Source: Streptomyces sp. B3I8
GTDB lineage: Bacteria > Actinomycetota > Actinomycetes > Streptomycetales > Streptomycetaceae
Assembly (NCBI RefSeq): GCF_030816915.1
Contig: NZ_JAUSYN010000002.1
Coordinates: 1,377,501-1,441,500 of the forward strand
Direction: 5' to 3'
Length of the DNA stretch: 64,000 nt
Positions within the stretch are counted from its first letter, which is position 1, and each line of letters opens with the position of its first letter. Positions 47,931 through 61,323 of the stretch are shown here, piece after piece. The translations under genes were made by a program, and so were the position numbers. Under the pieces are notes generated by a model, which did no database searches, was not told where the DNA came from, and saw nothing but the letters and a program-made list of their open reading frames with translations.

Positions 47931-49059
47931 TCAGGAAGCGCCGCAACGCGTCCTCGTACCCCTCGGGGTCGGCGTTCCACATGGCACCGTGCGCCCCCTC
48001 CCGCACCACGTGCAGCGTGACCAGTTCCGGCCGCTGCGCCGCCAGCCGCCGCGAGGTCCCCCAGGGTGCGACGGAGTCCCCCGGCCCGTGGAGGATCAGC
48101 ACGGGCTTCGTGAGCCGCGCCGGGTCCACCGCCTGCCGCAGCCGCTGCGCGTCCCACCGCATCCTTGCCTGGGCAGCTCGTACCGCGAGCGGCAGCAGGA
48201 AGCCGGGCGTGTGCCGTGCGGCGGCCAGCGCGCGCAGCGTCGCCTCCCGGTCGAGCACGGGCGAGTCGAGCACCAGCCCCACCACGCGGTCCCGCAGCTC
48301 GGAGCGGGCCGCGGTGGTCAGCGCCATGGTCGCGCCGGTCGACCAGCCGTACAGCACCACCTGCCGGGCGCCGTGGCGCACGGCGTGGTGGAGCGCGGCG
48401 TCCACGTCCCGCCACTCGGTGTCCCCGAGGTGGTGCAGACCGTCCGGCGGGCGGGGCGCGTCCGGATCCCCCCGGTGGGCGGGGGCGAGGACGGTGAAGC
48501 GGTCGCCGTGCAGGAAGCGCATCAGGTTCATCGAGTGGACCCGGGTGGCACCGAGCCCGTGCACGGCGATCACCCAGGTGTCCCGCGCGCCCGGCACGCA
48601 CCACGCCGGGAGCGGGCCGAGTTCGCCGGGCACGTCCACGTCGGTGTGGTCGAGCCCGAGGGCGGTGCCCGGGTCGCCGAGGTACAGGGCGGGGGTGAAC
48701 CTGACCCTGTCGCCGGTCTCCAGCGTGCCGTGGGTGACGCGTTCGAGGCGGCGTACGACCGTGTCGGCGGAGGGCGGGGCCCCGGGGAGGACCTGGCCGA
48801 CGACCGCGTGCACGCCGTTGCCGACGAGGCCGTAGGTGCCGGGGCGCCGGGAGGCGAGGGCACGGGTCAGGGTGATCTGGCCCGCGGCCGTGGCGTGCAC
48901 GGTGAGGCGGGGTTCGGTGGGCAGGGGGCGGCCGGGGGGCGCCTTGAGCGCGGCGTCGGCGGCGAGGCGGCCGGCCGCGACGCCGGCGGCGCCGACGCCG
49001 ACGAGGCCGGCCGCGAGGGCTACGGTGACGGCGGCGGCCGTCGGCCTGACAGTGCGCAC
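47917..49059 (-). CDS. Alpha/beta hydrolase, membrane-anchored or exported
   Basis: A 380-residue protein. The N-terminal hydrophobic segment (residues about 8 to 33, TAAAVTVALAAGLVGVGAAG) suggests a signal or anchor. The hydrolase core has VIAVHGLGATR near residue 165, nucleophile elbow LYGWSTGATMA near 240, the acid Asp probably near 325 (LHGPGDSVAPW), and His in EGAHGAMWN near 355. Substrate unknown. GTG start at 49059. Divergent spacing to the aldolase gene is short but both are on the minus strand. Confidence 0.85.
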   Translation of the reverse strand: MRTVRPTAAAVTVALAAGLVGVGAAGVAAGRLAADAALKAPPGRPLPTEPRLTVHATAAGQITLTRALASRRPGTYGLVGNGVHAVVGQVLPGAPPSADTVVRRLERVTHGTLETGDRVRFTPALYLGDPGTALGLDHTDVDVPGELGPLPAWCVPGARDTWVIAVHGLGATRVHSMNLMRFLHGDRFTVLAPAHRGDPDAPRPPDGLHHLGDTEWRDVDAALHHAVRHGARQVVLYGWSTGATMALTTAARSELRDRVVGLVLDSPVLDREATLRALAAARHTPGFLLPLAVRAAQARMRWDAQRLRQAVDPARLTKPVLILHGPGDSVAPWGTSRRLAAQRPELVTLHVVREGAHGAMWNADPEGYEDALRRFLTPLV

Positions 49060-49126
49060 CGGTCCAGTGTCGTGGTTGAGGCGGGCTTCGGCCAGCGGAG
49101 CGCCCCGGAACGCCTCCGAGCGCCCC

Positions 49127-49864
49127 TCAGGGGGCGTCCGGTTGCCCGTAGTTCCGCAAACCGGCGGTGACCTCGTCCAGTTGGGACGGCGTCAGGAGGC
49201 TGGGCGGGCCCGCGGGTGACGCGGTCGCGATGAGCCAGAGCCGGCACATCCATTCCAGTTGTGCCGTGCGGTCGTACGCCTGGTCGAGGGTGTCGCCGTG
49301 GGCGAGGGTGCCGTGGTTCTGCAGCAGGCAGGCGGTGCGGCCGGCGAGGGCGCGGAGCACGTTCCCGGCCAGTTCGGCGGTGCCGTACGTGGCATAGGGG
49401 GCGACCCGGACCGGGCCGCCGAGGGCCGCGGCCATGTAGTGGATCAGCGGCAGTTCGCGGACGAGGGTGGAGACCGCCGTCGAGTGCACCGCGTGCGTGT
49501 GCACGATCGCGCGTGCGCCGGTGTCGCGGTACACCGCGAGGTGCATGGGGAGTTCGCTGGTCGGCCGCAGCGTGCCGAGCACCTGACGGCCGTCGAGTCC
49601 GACGCCGACCGCGTCATCGGGGCCCAGCCTGTCGTACGGCACCCCCGTGGGGGTGACCAGCACCGTGTCCCCCACCCGTACCGACACGTTGCCCGAGGTG
49701 CCGACGACCAGTCCGTCGGCGACCGTCCGGCGGGCGGTGGCGACGAGGGCGTCCCAGGCACGGTCCACCTCGTCCCCGCCGACCGCCCGGTCCTCCTGTC
49801 GCTTCCCTTTCCCCCGCCGACGTTCCCCCTGCCGCCGTTCACGTTCCCGTCGCTGCTCAGCCAT
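49127..49864 (-). CDS. Class II aldolase/adducin family protein
   Basis: A 245-residue protein. The N-terminal 30 residues are very basic (RRERERRQGERRRGKGKRQE) and probably not part of the fold. The aldolase fold shows VGTSGNVSVRVGD near 55, the Glu in SELPMHLAVYRD near 103, zinc ligands HTHAVHST near 120, and LLQNHGTLAHGDT near 183. Such enzymes split or epimerise sugar phosphates (fuculose- or ribulose-phosphate types). The true start may lie after the basic stretch. Confidence 0.85.
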   Translation of the reverse strand: MAEQRRERERRQGERRRGKGKRQEDRAVGGDEVDRAWDALVATARRTVADGLVVGTSGNVSVRVGDTVLVTPTGVPYDRLGPDDAVGVGLDGRQVLGTLRPTSELPMHLAVYRDTGARAIVHTHAVHSTAVSTLVRELPLIHYMAAALGGPVRVAPYATYGTAELAGNVLRALAGRTACLLQNHGTLAHGDTLDQAYDRTAQLEWMCRLWLIATASPAGPPSLLTPSQLDEVTAGLRNYGQPDAP

Positions 49865-50105
49865 GGCGCGATCATGCCAGGCAATGCGCGCGTCCCGGCG
49901 TGTACACCGGCGCTTACGCCCGCGAACACCCCTCTATGAGCCGATTGAATGATGATGGGCTGATTTACGGTGACCTTCGATTACTCTCTGGGGCTTCCGC
50001 GGGACCGTCCGTGCGCGGGCGCGTACACACGGCTTGCGCGACGCATGCACGCCACGCGCACGACAGTCCCCGGCGCCCGCCCGCACCACACTCACCGGGG
50101 GATTC

Positions 50106-50828
50106 ATGACCGCACGCCCCACCGCCCGCGCCTTCACGCTCGCCCTCTGCGCCGCGCTCCTCGCCGTCGGAGCGGGGTCCGCCCGCGCCGCCGCCGACCC
50201 GCCGAGGGGACACGACGTCTCCTCGCACCAGCGCGGCGTCGACTGGACACGGGCGGGAGGGGACGGGGCGCGGTTCGTCTACGTCAAGGCGACCGAGTCC
50301 ACCGACTACCGCAACCCCGCCTTCGAGGAGCAGTACGCCGGGGCGCGCGCCGCCGGCATCCTGCGGGGCGCGTACCACTTCGCGGTGCCCGACAGGTCCT
50401 CCGGTGCCGCGCAGGCGGCGTACTTCGTGCGCAACGGCGGTGCCTGGCGCGCGGACGGGCGGACCCTGCCGCCCGCGCTGGACATGGAGTACAACCCGTA
50501 CGGCACGCAGAGGTGCTACGGGCTGGGCAGGACCGCCATGGTGCGCTGGATCAGGTCGTTCAGCGACGAGGTACTGGGGCTGACCGGGCGCCGCCCCGTG
50601 CTGTACACCACGGCCGACTGGTGGCGGCTGTGCACCGGTGACAGCACCGTCTTCGCCGGTGACCACGCGCTGTGGATCGCCCGGCACGACGCCTCCGACA
50701 CGGGCGCCCTGCCCGGCGGCTGGACGACCTGGACGTTCTGGCAGTACGCCACCAAGGGCACCCTGCCCGGCGACCAGAACGTCTTCCACGGTTCCCTCGC
50801 CGGACTGAAGCGGTTCGCGCGCGGCTGA
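50106..50828 (+). CDS. Secreted GH25 lysozyme (muramidase)
   Basis: A 240-residue exported enzyme. Signal peptide residues 1 to about 30 (FTLALCAALLAVGAGSARA). The GH25 core starts RGHDVSSHQRGVDW, with YVKATESTDYRNP near 60 (catalytic Glu region), GAYHFAVPDRSSG near 93, PPALDMEYNPYG near 125 (DxE pair), and TFWQYATKGTLPG near 215. It should hydrolyse the beta-1,4 bond after N-acetylmuramate in peptidoglycan. ATG close to GGGGGA. Confidence 0.93.
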   Translation: MTARPTARAFTLALCAALLAVGAGSARAAADPPRGHDVSSHQRGVDWTRAGGDGARFVYVKATESTDYRNPAFEEQYAGARAAGILRGAYHFAVPDRSSGAAQAAYFVRNGGAWRADGRTLPPALDMEYNPYGTQRCYGLGRTAMVRWIRSFSDEVLGLTGRRPVLYTTADWWRLCTGDSTVFAGDHALWIARHDASDTGALPGGWTTWTFWQYATKGTLPGDQNVFHGSLAGLKRFARG

Positions 50829-50938
50829 GGTGCCCTCGGGGAGCGGCGGCACCCGGGCACCGTCGGGACCGGTACCCGGACGCCGCCGGGTAAGCGGAAC
50901 CCCGGCACCTCGTTGGGGTCACCACACCGCCTGCCCCA

Positions 50939-50970
50939 GTTCACCTGCCGTTCACCCAGGTTGCCTACGG
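50939..50970 (+). promoter_or_regulatory. PhoP box (PHO box) of the phosphate transporter
   Basis: Direct repeats with 11-nt period: GTTCACCTGCC (50939-50949), GTTCACCCAGG (50950-50960), then a weaker GTTGCCTACGG. A further GGTCACCACAC lies at about 50916. This is the classical GTTCACC repeat bound by PhoP in Streptomyces. It lies 37-70 bp before the pit start codon. Published work on S. coelicolor reports PhoP control of pitH2, from memory. Confidence 0.8.
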
Positions 50971-51007
50971 TCCAAGGGCCACTGACGTCCAACAGAAGCC
51001 TGGGTAA

Positions 51008-52357
51008 ATGGAACACATCACGCTCCTCCTGGGTATCGTGATTGTCACCGCACTCGCGTTCGACTTCACGAACGGTTTCCACGACACGGCCAACGCGATG
51101 GCCACCACCATCTCGACCGGCGCTCTGAGGCCCAAGACGGCGGTGGCCATGTCCGCCGTGCTGAACCTCGTCGGCGCGTTCCTCTCCGTGGAGGTCGCCA
51201 AGACGATCTCCGGCGGCATCATCGACGAAGAGGGCCTTCGAACCGAAGTGATCTTCGCCGCTCTCGTCGGCGCGATCCTGTGGAATCTGCTGACCTGGCT
51301 GCTGGGTCTCCCCTCCAGCTCCTCCCACGCACTGTTCGGCGGTCTGATCGGCGCGGCGGTCATGTCGGCCGGCTGGTCGTCGGTGAACGGCTCGACCGTC
51401 GTCACCAAGATCCTCCTTCCCGCGGTCGCCGCGCCGGTCGTGGCCGGTCTCGCCGCGATGCTGGCGACCCGGCTGACGTACGCCATCGGCAATCGGGCCG
51501 ACGAGAAGGCCACCGCGAAGGGGTACCGGGCCGGGCAGATCGCCTCGGCCGGCCTGGTCTCCCTCGCGCACGGCACCAACGACGCGCAGAAGACCATGGG
51601 CATCATCACCCTCGCCCTGGTCACCGGCGGCGTCCTCTCCCCCGGTTCCAACCCGCCGATGTGGGTGATCTTCTCGGCGGGCACGGCCATAGCGCTCGGC
51701 ACCTACCTGGGCGGCTGGCGGATCATCCGGACCCTCGGCAAGGGGCTGACCGACCTGGCGCCGCCGCAGGGATTCGCCGCGCAGACCAGTGCGGCGACGG
51801 CGATCCTCGCCTCCTCCCACATCGGCTTCTCGCTCTCCACCACCCAGGTCTGCTCCGGCGCGGTGATGGGCTCCGGACTCGGCCGCCGGGGCGCGGTGGT
51901 CCGCTGGTCCACCGCGACCCGCATGGTCGTCGCCTGGTGCCTGACGCTGCCCGCGGCGGGACTGGTCGGCGCCGGGGCGGAACTGCTCACCAAGCAGGGC
52001 ACGTGGGGCACGGTCGTGACCGGCGCGCTGCTGCTCGCGGGGGCGGGGACGATCTGGGTGCTGTCCCGCCGCAAGCCGGTGACCGTGGACAACGTCAATG
52101 ACCTGGACTCCGTCGCAGACGTCGACGTCGAGTCGCCGGGCGTCGTGACCGCGGCCATCGCCGCGGTGGCGCCGCCGCCGGCGGGCCCGATCATCGCCGC
52201 GGACGGCGCCGGGGCGACCGTCGTCGGCACGGCTGTCGCCGCCGCACCTGCCGTCGCCACGGCCGCCGGCGGCACGGTGGCCACGGGGTTGCAGACCACC
52301 ATTCCCGCTCCGGACACCGGGTCCGCGGCGGAACCGACTCGTCCCGCCGCGGTGTGA
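51008..52357 (+). CDS. pit: Low-affinity inorganic phosphate transporter (Pit family)
   Basis: A 449-residue protein with about 10 membrane helices. Both Pit signature repeats are present: FTNGFHDTANAMATTISTGAL near residue 22 and SLAHGTNDAQKTMGIITLAL near 190, plus the TSAATAILASSHIGFSLSTT segment near 258 and an Ala/Pro/Val-rich cytoplasmic tail of about 90 residues. It takes up metal-phosphate with protons. It has a PHO box upstream and is followed by a small membrane protein gene, 13 bp on. Corresponds to pitH2 by position. Confidence 0.94.
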   Translation: MEHITLLLGIVIVTALAFDFTNGFHDTANAMATTISTGALRPKTAVAMSAVLNLVGAFLSVEVAKTISGGIIDEEGLRTEVIFAALVGAILWNLLTWLLGLPSSSSHALFGGLIGAAVMSAGWSSVNGSTVVTKILLPAVAAPVVAGLAAMLATRLTYAIGNRADEKATAKGYRAGQIASAGLVSLAHGTNDAQKTMGIITLALVTGGVLSPGSNPPMWVIFSAGTAIALGTYLGGWRIIRTLGKGLTDLAPPQGFAAQTSAATAILASSHIGFSLSTTQVCSGAVMGSGLGRRGAVVRWSTATRMVVAWCLTLPAAGLVGAGAELLTKQGTWGTVVTGALLLAGAGTIWVLSRRKPVTVDNVNDLDSVADVDVESPGVVTAAIAAVAPPPAGPIIAADGAGATVVGTAVAAAPAVATAAGGTVATGLQTTIPAPDTGSAAEPTRPAAV

Positions 52358-52369
52358 GGAACGGACATC

Positions 52370-52585
52370 ATGAAGATCGACTGGGTAGCGCTCGGATCAG
52401 TGTTCGGGGTCTCTCTCGTGGTGACGGTGGGACTGGTGGGTCTGTTCACGCTCGGCATCGTGGGACTCACCAAGAAGGAGTCCGCGCGGGGCGGGAGCGC
52501 AGTGCTCGCCACCACGGGGGCGTACGCGTGCTTCGCCGCGTGTGCGGCCGCGGTCGCGTACGGCATCCAACTGATCGTGGCCTGA
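52370..52585 (+). CDS. Small membrane protein downstream of pit
   Basis: A 71-residue protein with two hydrophobic segments (GSVFGVSLVVTVGLVGLFTL and FAACAAAVAYGIQLIV) around a short basic loop (KKESARGG). It follows pit by 13 bp, so it is probably in the same operon and under PhoP. Function unknown; perhaps an accessory to the transporter. Confidence 0.8.
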   Translation: MKIDWVALGSVFGVSLVVTVGLVGLFTLGIVGLTKKESARGGSAVLATTGAYACFAACAAAVAYGIQLIVA

Positions 52586-52650
52586 CGGACCGTGAACCCA
52601 CGTGACCACGTGACCATGTGACCCCGCGAGCGTGATGGCGCGACGACGTG

Positions 52651-52686
52651 AGGGGGGTGGGGGCGGTTTTCGTCCCCACCCCCCTT
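52651..52686 (+). terminator. GC-rich hairpin terminator of the pit operon
   Basis: A 12-bp stem (AGGGGGGTGGGG and CCCCACCCCCCT) with an 11-nt loop containing TTTT; 66 bp after the small membrane protein gene and before the cobalamin riboswitch. Confidence 0.8.
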
Positions 52687-52754
52687 CGCATGCCCCCGGG
52701 ACGGGCGCCGGCGTACGTGTGGGACTCCGCACAGCAGGTCAGGGCCAGGTTGAC

Positions 52755-52895
52755 TGGTGTCGGGGGGCGTGGTGAACTGCCGAAGCCAATACGGCGGCAG
52801 GAGAGGAAGCCGGTGCGAATCCGGCGCGGTCCCGCCACTGTCACCGGGGTAGACATCCCCGGGAGCCAGGAACTCTCACCGCCGGTCTCGTCGAA
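52755..52895 (+). promoter_or_regulatory. Cobalamin (B12) riboswitch
   Basis: The core words are all present in order: GAGGAAGCCGGTGCGAATCC at 52803-52822 (just after AGAG), GCGGTCCCGCCACTGT, GGGAGCCAGGAACTC at about 52860. The upstream part (GGTCAGGGCCAGGTTGACTG near 52737-52756) likely forms part of the first stem. This is the adenosylcobalamin riboswitch fold, which represses downstream genes when B12 is abundant. The start of cobD is about 100 bp downstream. Confidence 0.93.
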
Positions 52896-52995
52896 CCAGG
52901 GCGTGGACACCCTGAGTGAGGACACTTCGCCATGCGCGGCTGCCGACCGAGGTTCATCAGCGACACCCTGACCGATCCCACGGCCGGTTGACCCC

Positions 52996-54000
52996 GTGGG
53001 TGCCGAACGCCTCTACGCGTACGGCGCCACTGCCGGCCTCCTCGGCGACCTGCTCCTCGGCGATCCGCGCCGCGGGCATCCCGTCGCCGTGTTCGGGCGG
53101 GCCGCGGCAGCCGTGGAGCGTGCGCTGTGGCGTGATCACCGAGGCCGGGGCGCGCTGCACACCCTGGTGTGCGCCGGTGGCGCCACCGCGCTCGGAGCCC
53201 TCGCCGCGCGCGCCGTACGCCGCTCCCCCGTCGCCTCCGTCGCCCTGACCGCGACCGCCACCTGGGCCGTCGTCGGCGGCACTTCGCTCGTGCGGGAGGC
53301 GCGGGCGGTGGGGCGGGCGCTGGAGGCCGGTGACGTGGACGCCGCCCGGGCGCGGCTGCCGCACCTGTGCGGGCGCGACCCGCAGGCGCTGGACGCCGAC
53401 GGAATCGCGCGGGCCGTCGTCGAGTCCGTCGCCGAGAACACCTCCGACGCCGTCGTGGGCGCCCTCGTATGGGGTGCCGTCGCCGGTGTGCCGGGACTGC
53501 TCGGCTTCCGGGCCGTCAACACGCTGGACGCCATGGTCGGTCACCGTTCCCCCCGTCATCTGCGGTACGGGTGGGCCTCCGCGCGGCTGGACGACCTGGC
53601 CGGTGCACCGGGGGCGCGGCTCACCGCCGTCCTCGCGGCCGTCGCCGGTCCGGACCCCCGGGGTGCGGTACGGGCCTGGCGGGCGGACGCGGGCCGGCAT
53701 CCGAGCCCCAACGCCGGTCCCGTCGAGGCCTCCTTCGCGGGGGCGCTCGGGGTGCGGCTGGGCGGCACGTTGTCGTACGGAGGGCGCGTGGAGCACCGTC
53801 CGCTGCTCAATGGCGCCGGGCGCGCCGTGCGGGTGGCGGACATCGAGCGTGCGGCGCGGCTCTCGCGGCGCGTGAACTGGCTCGCGCTGGGCGTGTGCGC
53901 GGGCGTGCGGCTCGCGTTCGGGAGCCGCAGCCGCCGGGCGAACGCAAGCGCGAACACAGGCGCGCACACGAGGGCGACGGCGAAGGGGCGTACATCATGA
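52996..54000 (+). CDS. cobD: Adenosylcobinamide-phosphate synthase CobD/CbiB
   Basis: A 334-residue membrane protein. The N-terminal [20 protein letters not shown] and the central [30 protein letters not shown] and [16 protein letters not shown], and [20 protein letters not shown], are the CobD/CbiB pattern; it attaches aminopropanol (phosphate) to adenosylcobyric acid. The C-terminal ~20 residues are low-complexity (Asn/Ala/Thr/Arg). GTG start; no good ribosome site is seen, perhaps because the riboswitch controls it. Ends overlap cobQ by 4 bp (ATGA). Confidence 0.93.
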   Translation: MGAERLYAYGATAGLLGDLLLGDPRRGHPVAVFGRAAAAVERALWRDHRGRGALHTLVCAGGATALGALAARAVRRSPVASVALTATATWAVVGGTSLVREARAVGRALEAGDVDAARARLPHLCGRDPQALDADGIARAVVESVAENTSDAVVGALVWGAVAGVPGLLGFRAVNTLDAMVGHRSPRHLRYGWASARLDDLAGAPGARLTAVLAAVAGPDPRGAVRAWRADAGRHPSPNAGPVEASFAGALGVRLGGTLSYGGRVEHRPLLNGAGRAVRVADIERAARLSRRVNWLALGVCAGVRLAFGSRSRRANASANTGAHTRATAKGRTS

Positions 54001-55588
54001 GCGGCGGTACCGACCGTCGGACCGGTGGCGGGCTGCTCGTCGCCGGGACCACCTCCGACGCCGGGAAGAGCGTCGTCACCGCCGGGATCTGCCGGTGGCT
54101 GGCGCGGCGCGGCGTCAAGGTCGCGCCGTTCAAGGCGCAGAACATGTCCCTCAACTCGTTCGTCACGCGTGAGGGCGCCGAGATCGGGCGGGCGCAGGCC
54201 ATGCAGGCCCAGGCCTGCCGGATCGAGCCGACCGCGCTGATGAACCCCGTGCTGCTCAAGCCGGGCGGCGAGCGGAGCAGCCAGGTGGTGCTGCTCGGCC
54301 GGCCGGTCGGCGAGATGAGCGCCCGCGGCTACCACGGCGGGCGGCAGCGGGAGTTGCTCGGCACCGTGCTCGACTCCCTGGCCGAGCTGCGCGCCACGTA
54401 CGACGCGGTGATCTGCGAGGGCGCGGGCAGCCCGGCCGAGATCAATCTGCGCCGGACCGACATCGTCAACATGGGGATCGCGCGGAACGCGAGGCTCCCC
54501 GTGGTCGTCGTCGGCGACATCGACCGGGGCGGGGTCTTCGCCTCCTTCTTCGGCACCGTCGCCCTGCTCTCCCGCGCGGACCAGGAGCTGGTCGCCGGGT
54601 TCCTCGTCAACAAGTTCCGGGGCGACGTCTCGCTGCTCGAACCCGGCCTCGACATGCTGCACGGACTCACCGGCCGGTCCACGTACGGCGTGCTCCCGTT
54701 CCGGCACGGCCTCGGCATCGACGAGGAGGACGGAATGGGGGTCCCCCCTGCTCGAACGAAGTTGAGAGCTTGGGGGAGGGTCTCGTCGCGCGGGACCGTC
54801 CGGGAGTCGAACACCGCGCCGCCGGTCGGCGAGGACGTGCTGCGGGTCGCCGTGTGCGCGCTCCCGCTGATGTCCAACTTCACGGACGTCGACGCGCTCG
54901 CCGCCGAACCCGGTGTCGTCGTGCGGTTCGTGGACCGGCCGGAGGAGCTGGCCGACGCCGACCTCGTCGTCGTGCCCGGCACGCGCGGCACCGTCCGGGC
55001 TCTGGAGTGGCTGCGGGCGCGGGGGCTCGCCGACGCGCTGTGCCGCCGGGCCGCCGAGGGGCGGCCGGTCCTCGGGATCTGCGGCGGCTACCAGATCCTC
55101 GGCGAGTACATCGAGGACGAGGTCGAGTCGCGCGCCGGACGGGTGGACGGCCTCGGACTGCTGCCCGTACGGGTCCGGTTCGCCCGCGAGAAGACCCTCG
55201 CCCGGCCCGTCGGCGAGGCCCTCGGTGAGCCCGTCGAGGGGTACGAGATCCACCACGGGGTCGCCGAGGTCACCGGCGGGGAGACGTTCATCCGCACCGC
55301 CGGGGGCCTCGACCCGGACGGCTGCCGGGTCGGGGCGGTCCGGGGCACGCACTGGCACGGCTCGCTGGAGTCGGACGGTTTCCGGCGCGCCTTCCTGCGC
55401 GAGGTGGCCGCCGCCGCGGGCCGCCGCTTCGTCCCCGCCCCCGACACGTCGTTCGCCGCGCTGCGCGAGGAGCAGCTCGACCGGCTCGGCGACCTGATCG
55501 AACAGCACGCGGACACGGACGCGCTGTGGCGGCTCATCGAGTCCGGCGCGCCGCAAGGACTGCCCTTCATCCCACCGGGAGCGCCCGC

Positions 55589-55592
<4 letters not shown>
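53997..55592 (+). CDS. cobQ: Cobyric acid synthase CobQ, with in-frame repeat insertion
   Basis: A 531-residue amidotransferase that amidates adenosylcobyrinate a,c-diamide at b, d, e and g. The N-terminal synthase shows [15 protein letters not shown] (P-loop-like) near residue 18, [10 protein letters not shown] near 48, and [13 protein letters not shown] near 140; the C-terminal triad glutaminase includes [11 protein letters not shown] (nucleophile Cys) near 365 and the His in GYEIHHGV near 422. Near residue 247-261 a GC-rich palindromic element adds about 16 residues ([15 protein letters not shown]). Confidence 0.94.
54732..54781 (+). repeat. Streptomyces-type palindromic element inside cobQ
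   Basis: About 50 bp starting GGAATGGGGGTCCCCCCTGC and ending AGCTTGGGGGAGGG, able to fold into a long stem (CCCCCC with GGGGG; CTCGAAC with GTTGAG). I recognise this type of element from Streptomyces intergenic DNA. Here it is read in frame within cobQ. In other CobQ proteins the surrounding segment runs DEEDG straight into a V(S)RG(T/A)VRES-like part, as far as I recall. Confidence 0.75.
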
Positions 55593-59250
<3,658 letters not shown>

Positions 59251-59254
<4 letters not shown>

Positions 59255-61323
59255 GTACCCCCTTTCCGTTCACGGCCGTTGTCGGCCAGGACGACCTGCG
59301 GCTCGCGCTGCTGCTGAACGCCGTGTCCCCGGCGGTCGGCGGGGTGTTGGTGCGCGGCGAGAAGGGCACCGCCAAGAGCACCGCCGTACGGGCACTGTCG
59401 GCGCTGTTGCCCGCCGTGGACGTCGTCTCCGGGTGCCGGTTCTCGTGCGATCCGGCCGCGCCGGATCCCGCGTGCCCGGACGGGCCGCACGAGGGCGGGG
59501 CCTTCGAGTCCCGCGCGGCTCGCATGGTGGAGCTGCCGGTCGGAGCCTCGGAGGACCGGCTGGTGGGTGCGCTCGACATCGAGCGGGCGCTCGCGGAAGG
59601 CGTGAAGGCGTTCGAACCGGGGCTGCTCGCCGACGCGCACCGGGGAATCCTGTACGTCGACGAGGTGAACCTGCTCCATGACCACCTCGTGGACCTGTTG
59701 CTGGACGCCGCCGCGATGGGTGCCTCGTACGTCGAGCGCGAGGGTGTCTCCGTACGGCATGCCTCGAAGTTCCTGCTCGTCGGCACCATGAACCCCGAAG
59801 AGGGGGAACTGAGGCCGCAGTTGCTCGACCGCTTCGGCCTCACCGTCGAGGTCGCCGCGTCCCGCGAGCCGGATCAGCGCGTGGAGGTCGTACGGCGGCG
59901 GCTCGCCTACGACGACGATCCCGCCGGGTTCGCCGTGCGGTGGGCCGAGGAGGAGGCCGCCGTACGGCAACGGATCGTCGCCGCGCGGGAGTTGCTGCCC
60001 TCGGTGCGGCTGGGCGACGGGGCGCTGCGGCAGATCGCGGCGACGTGCGCGGCGTTCGAGGTGGACGGCATGCGTGCCGACATCGTGATGGCACGGACGG
60101 CGACCGCGCTGGCGGCCTGGGCCGGCCGGACGGTCGTACTCGCGGAGGACGTGCGCCAGGCCGCACTGCTGGCGCTCCCCCACCGGCGCCGTCGCAACCC
60201 GTTCGACGCGCCCGGACTCGACGAGGACAAGCTCGACGAGACGCTGGAGGAGTGCGGCGGGTCGGACGAGGGCAGCGGCGACGGCGGTGAGGGAGGCGGC
60301 GACCCCGATCCGGACGACGACGGGCCCGGCGGTGGCGGCGGGCAGCCGTCCCCCGAGGACGGCGGCCCCGGGGGCGGGGACACCGCCGCGCGGCCCGAGG
60401 CGGGCGAGGGCGGCGAGCCGCAGCCGTCCGGTGCGGGCGCCGGTGAGCAATCGCCGGTGCGGGCCGCCGAGCCGTTCCGTACGAAGGTGCTCAGCGTGCC
60501 CGGCCTCGGTGAGGGTGCCGCCGGGCGGCGCTCTCGGGCGCGGACCGAGCACGGGCGGACGACGGGCGCCCGGCGCCCCCGGGGCGCCCTGACCAAGCTG
60601 CACCTGGCGGCGACGGTGCAGGCCGCCGCACCGCATCAGCGGGCGCGGGGGCGCAGCGGGCCCGGGCTCGTGGTGCGCCGGGACGATCTGCGGCAGGCGA
60701 CCCGCGAGGGGCGTGAGGGCAACCTCGTGCTGTTCGTCGTCGACGCCTCCGGGTCGATGGCGGCGCGGCAGCGGATGAGTGCCGTGAAGGGTGCGGTGGT
60801 CTCGCTGCTGCTCGACGCCTATCAGCGGCGGGACAAGGTGGGGCTCGTGACCTTCCGGGGTTCGTCCGCCGAGGTGGCCCTGCCACCGACCTCCTCCGTG
60901 GACGCGGCGGCGGCCCGGCTGGAGTCGCTGCCGACGGGCGGGCGCACCCCGCTGGCGGCCGGGCTGCTCAGGGCGCACGAGGTGCTGCGGGTGGAGCGGC
61001 TGCGGGATCCCGCGCGGCGGGCGCTGGTCGTGGTGGTGACGGACGGCCGGGCCACCGGCGGTCCCGATCCGGTCGCGCTGGCCTCGCGGGCGGCGGGGCT
61101 GTTCGCCGCCGAGGGGACCGCGTCCGTGGTCGTGGACTGCGAGTCGGGTCCGGTACGGCTCGGGCTGGCGGGGCGGCTCGCCGGTGAACTGGGCGGTACG
61201 GCGGTGACGCTGGACGAGCTGCGGGCGGACTCGATCGCCGGGCTGGTGCGGGACGTGCAGGGCGCACAGGGCGCGCACGATGCGCAGAGGACACGGCGGA
61301 CGACACAGCGGAGGGCCGCGTAA
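59251..61323 (+). CDS. Chelatase ATPase/VWA subunit (ChlI-ChlD fusion)
   Basis: A 690-residue fusion. AAA+ ChlI domain at residues 1 to about 330: Walker A GEKGTAKST near 34, Walker B-like GILYVDEVNLLHD near 132, NPEEGELRPQLLDRFGL near 180. Then an acidic Gly/Asp/Pro-rich linker to about 460, and a VWA domain at about 490 to 680 with the MIDAS VVDASGSMAARQ. It drives the CobN chelatase. GTG start overlaps the CobN stop (GTGA). In other bacteria CobS and CobT fill this role; here one protein does. Confidence 0.93.
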
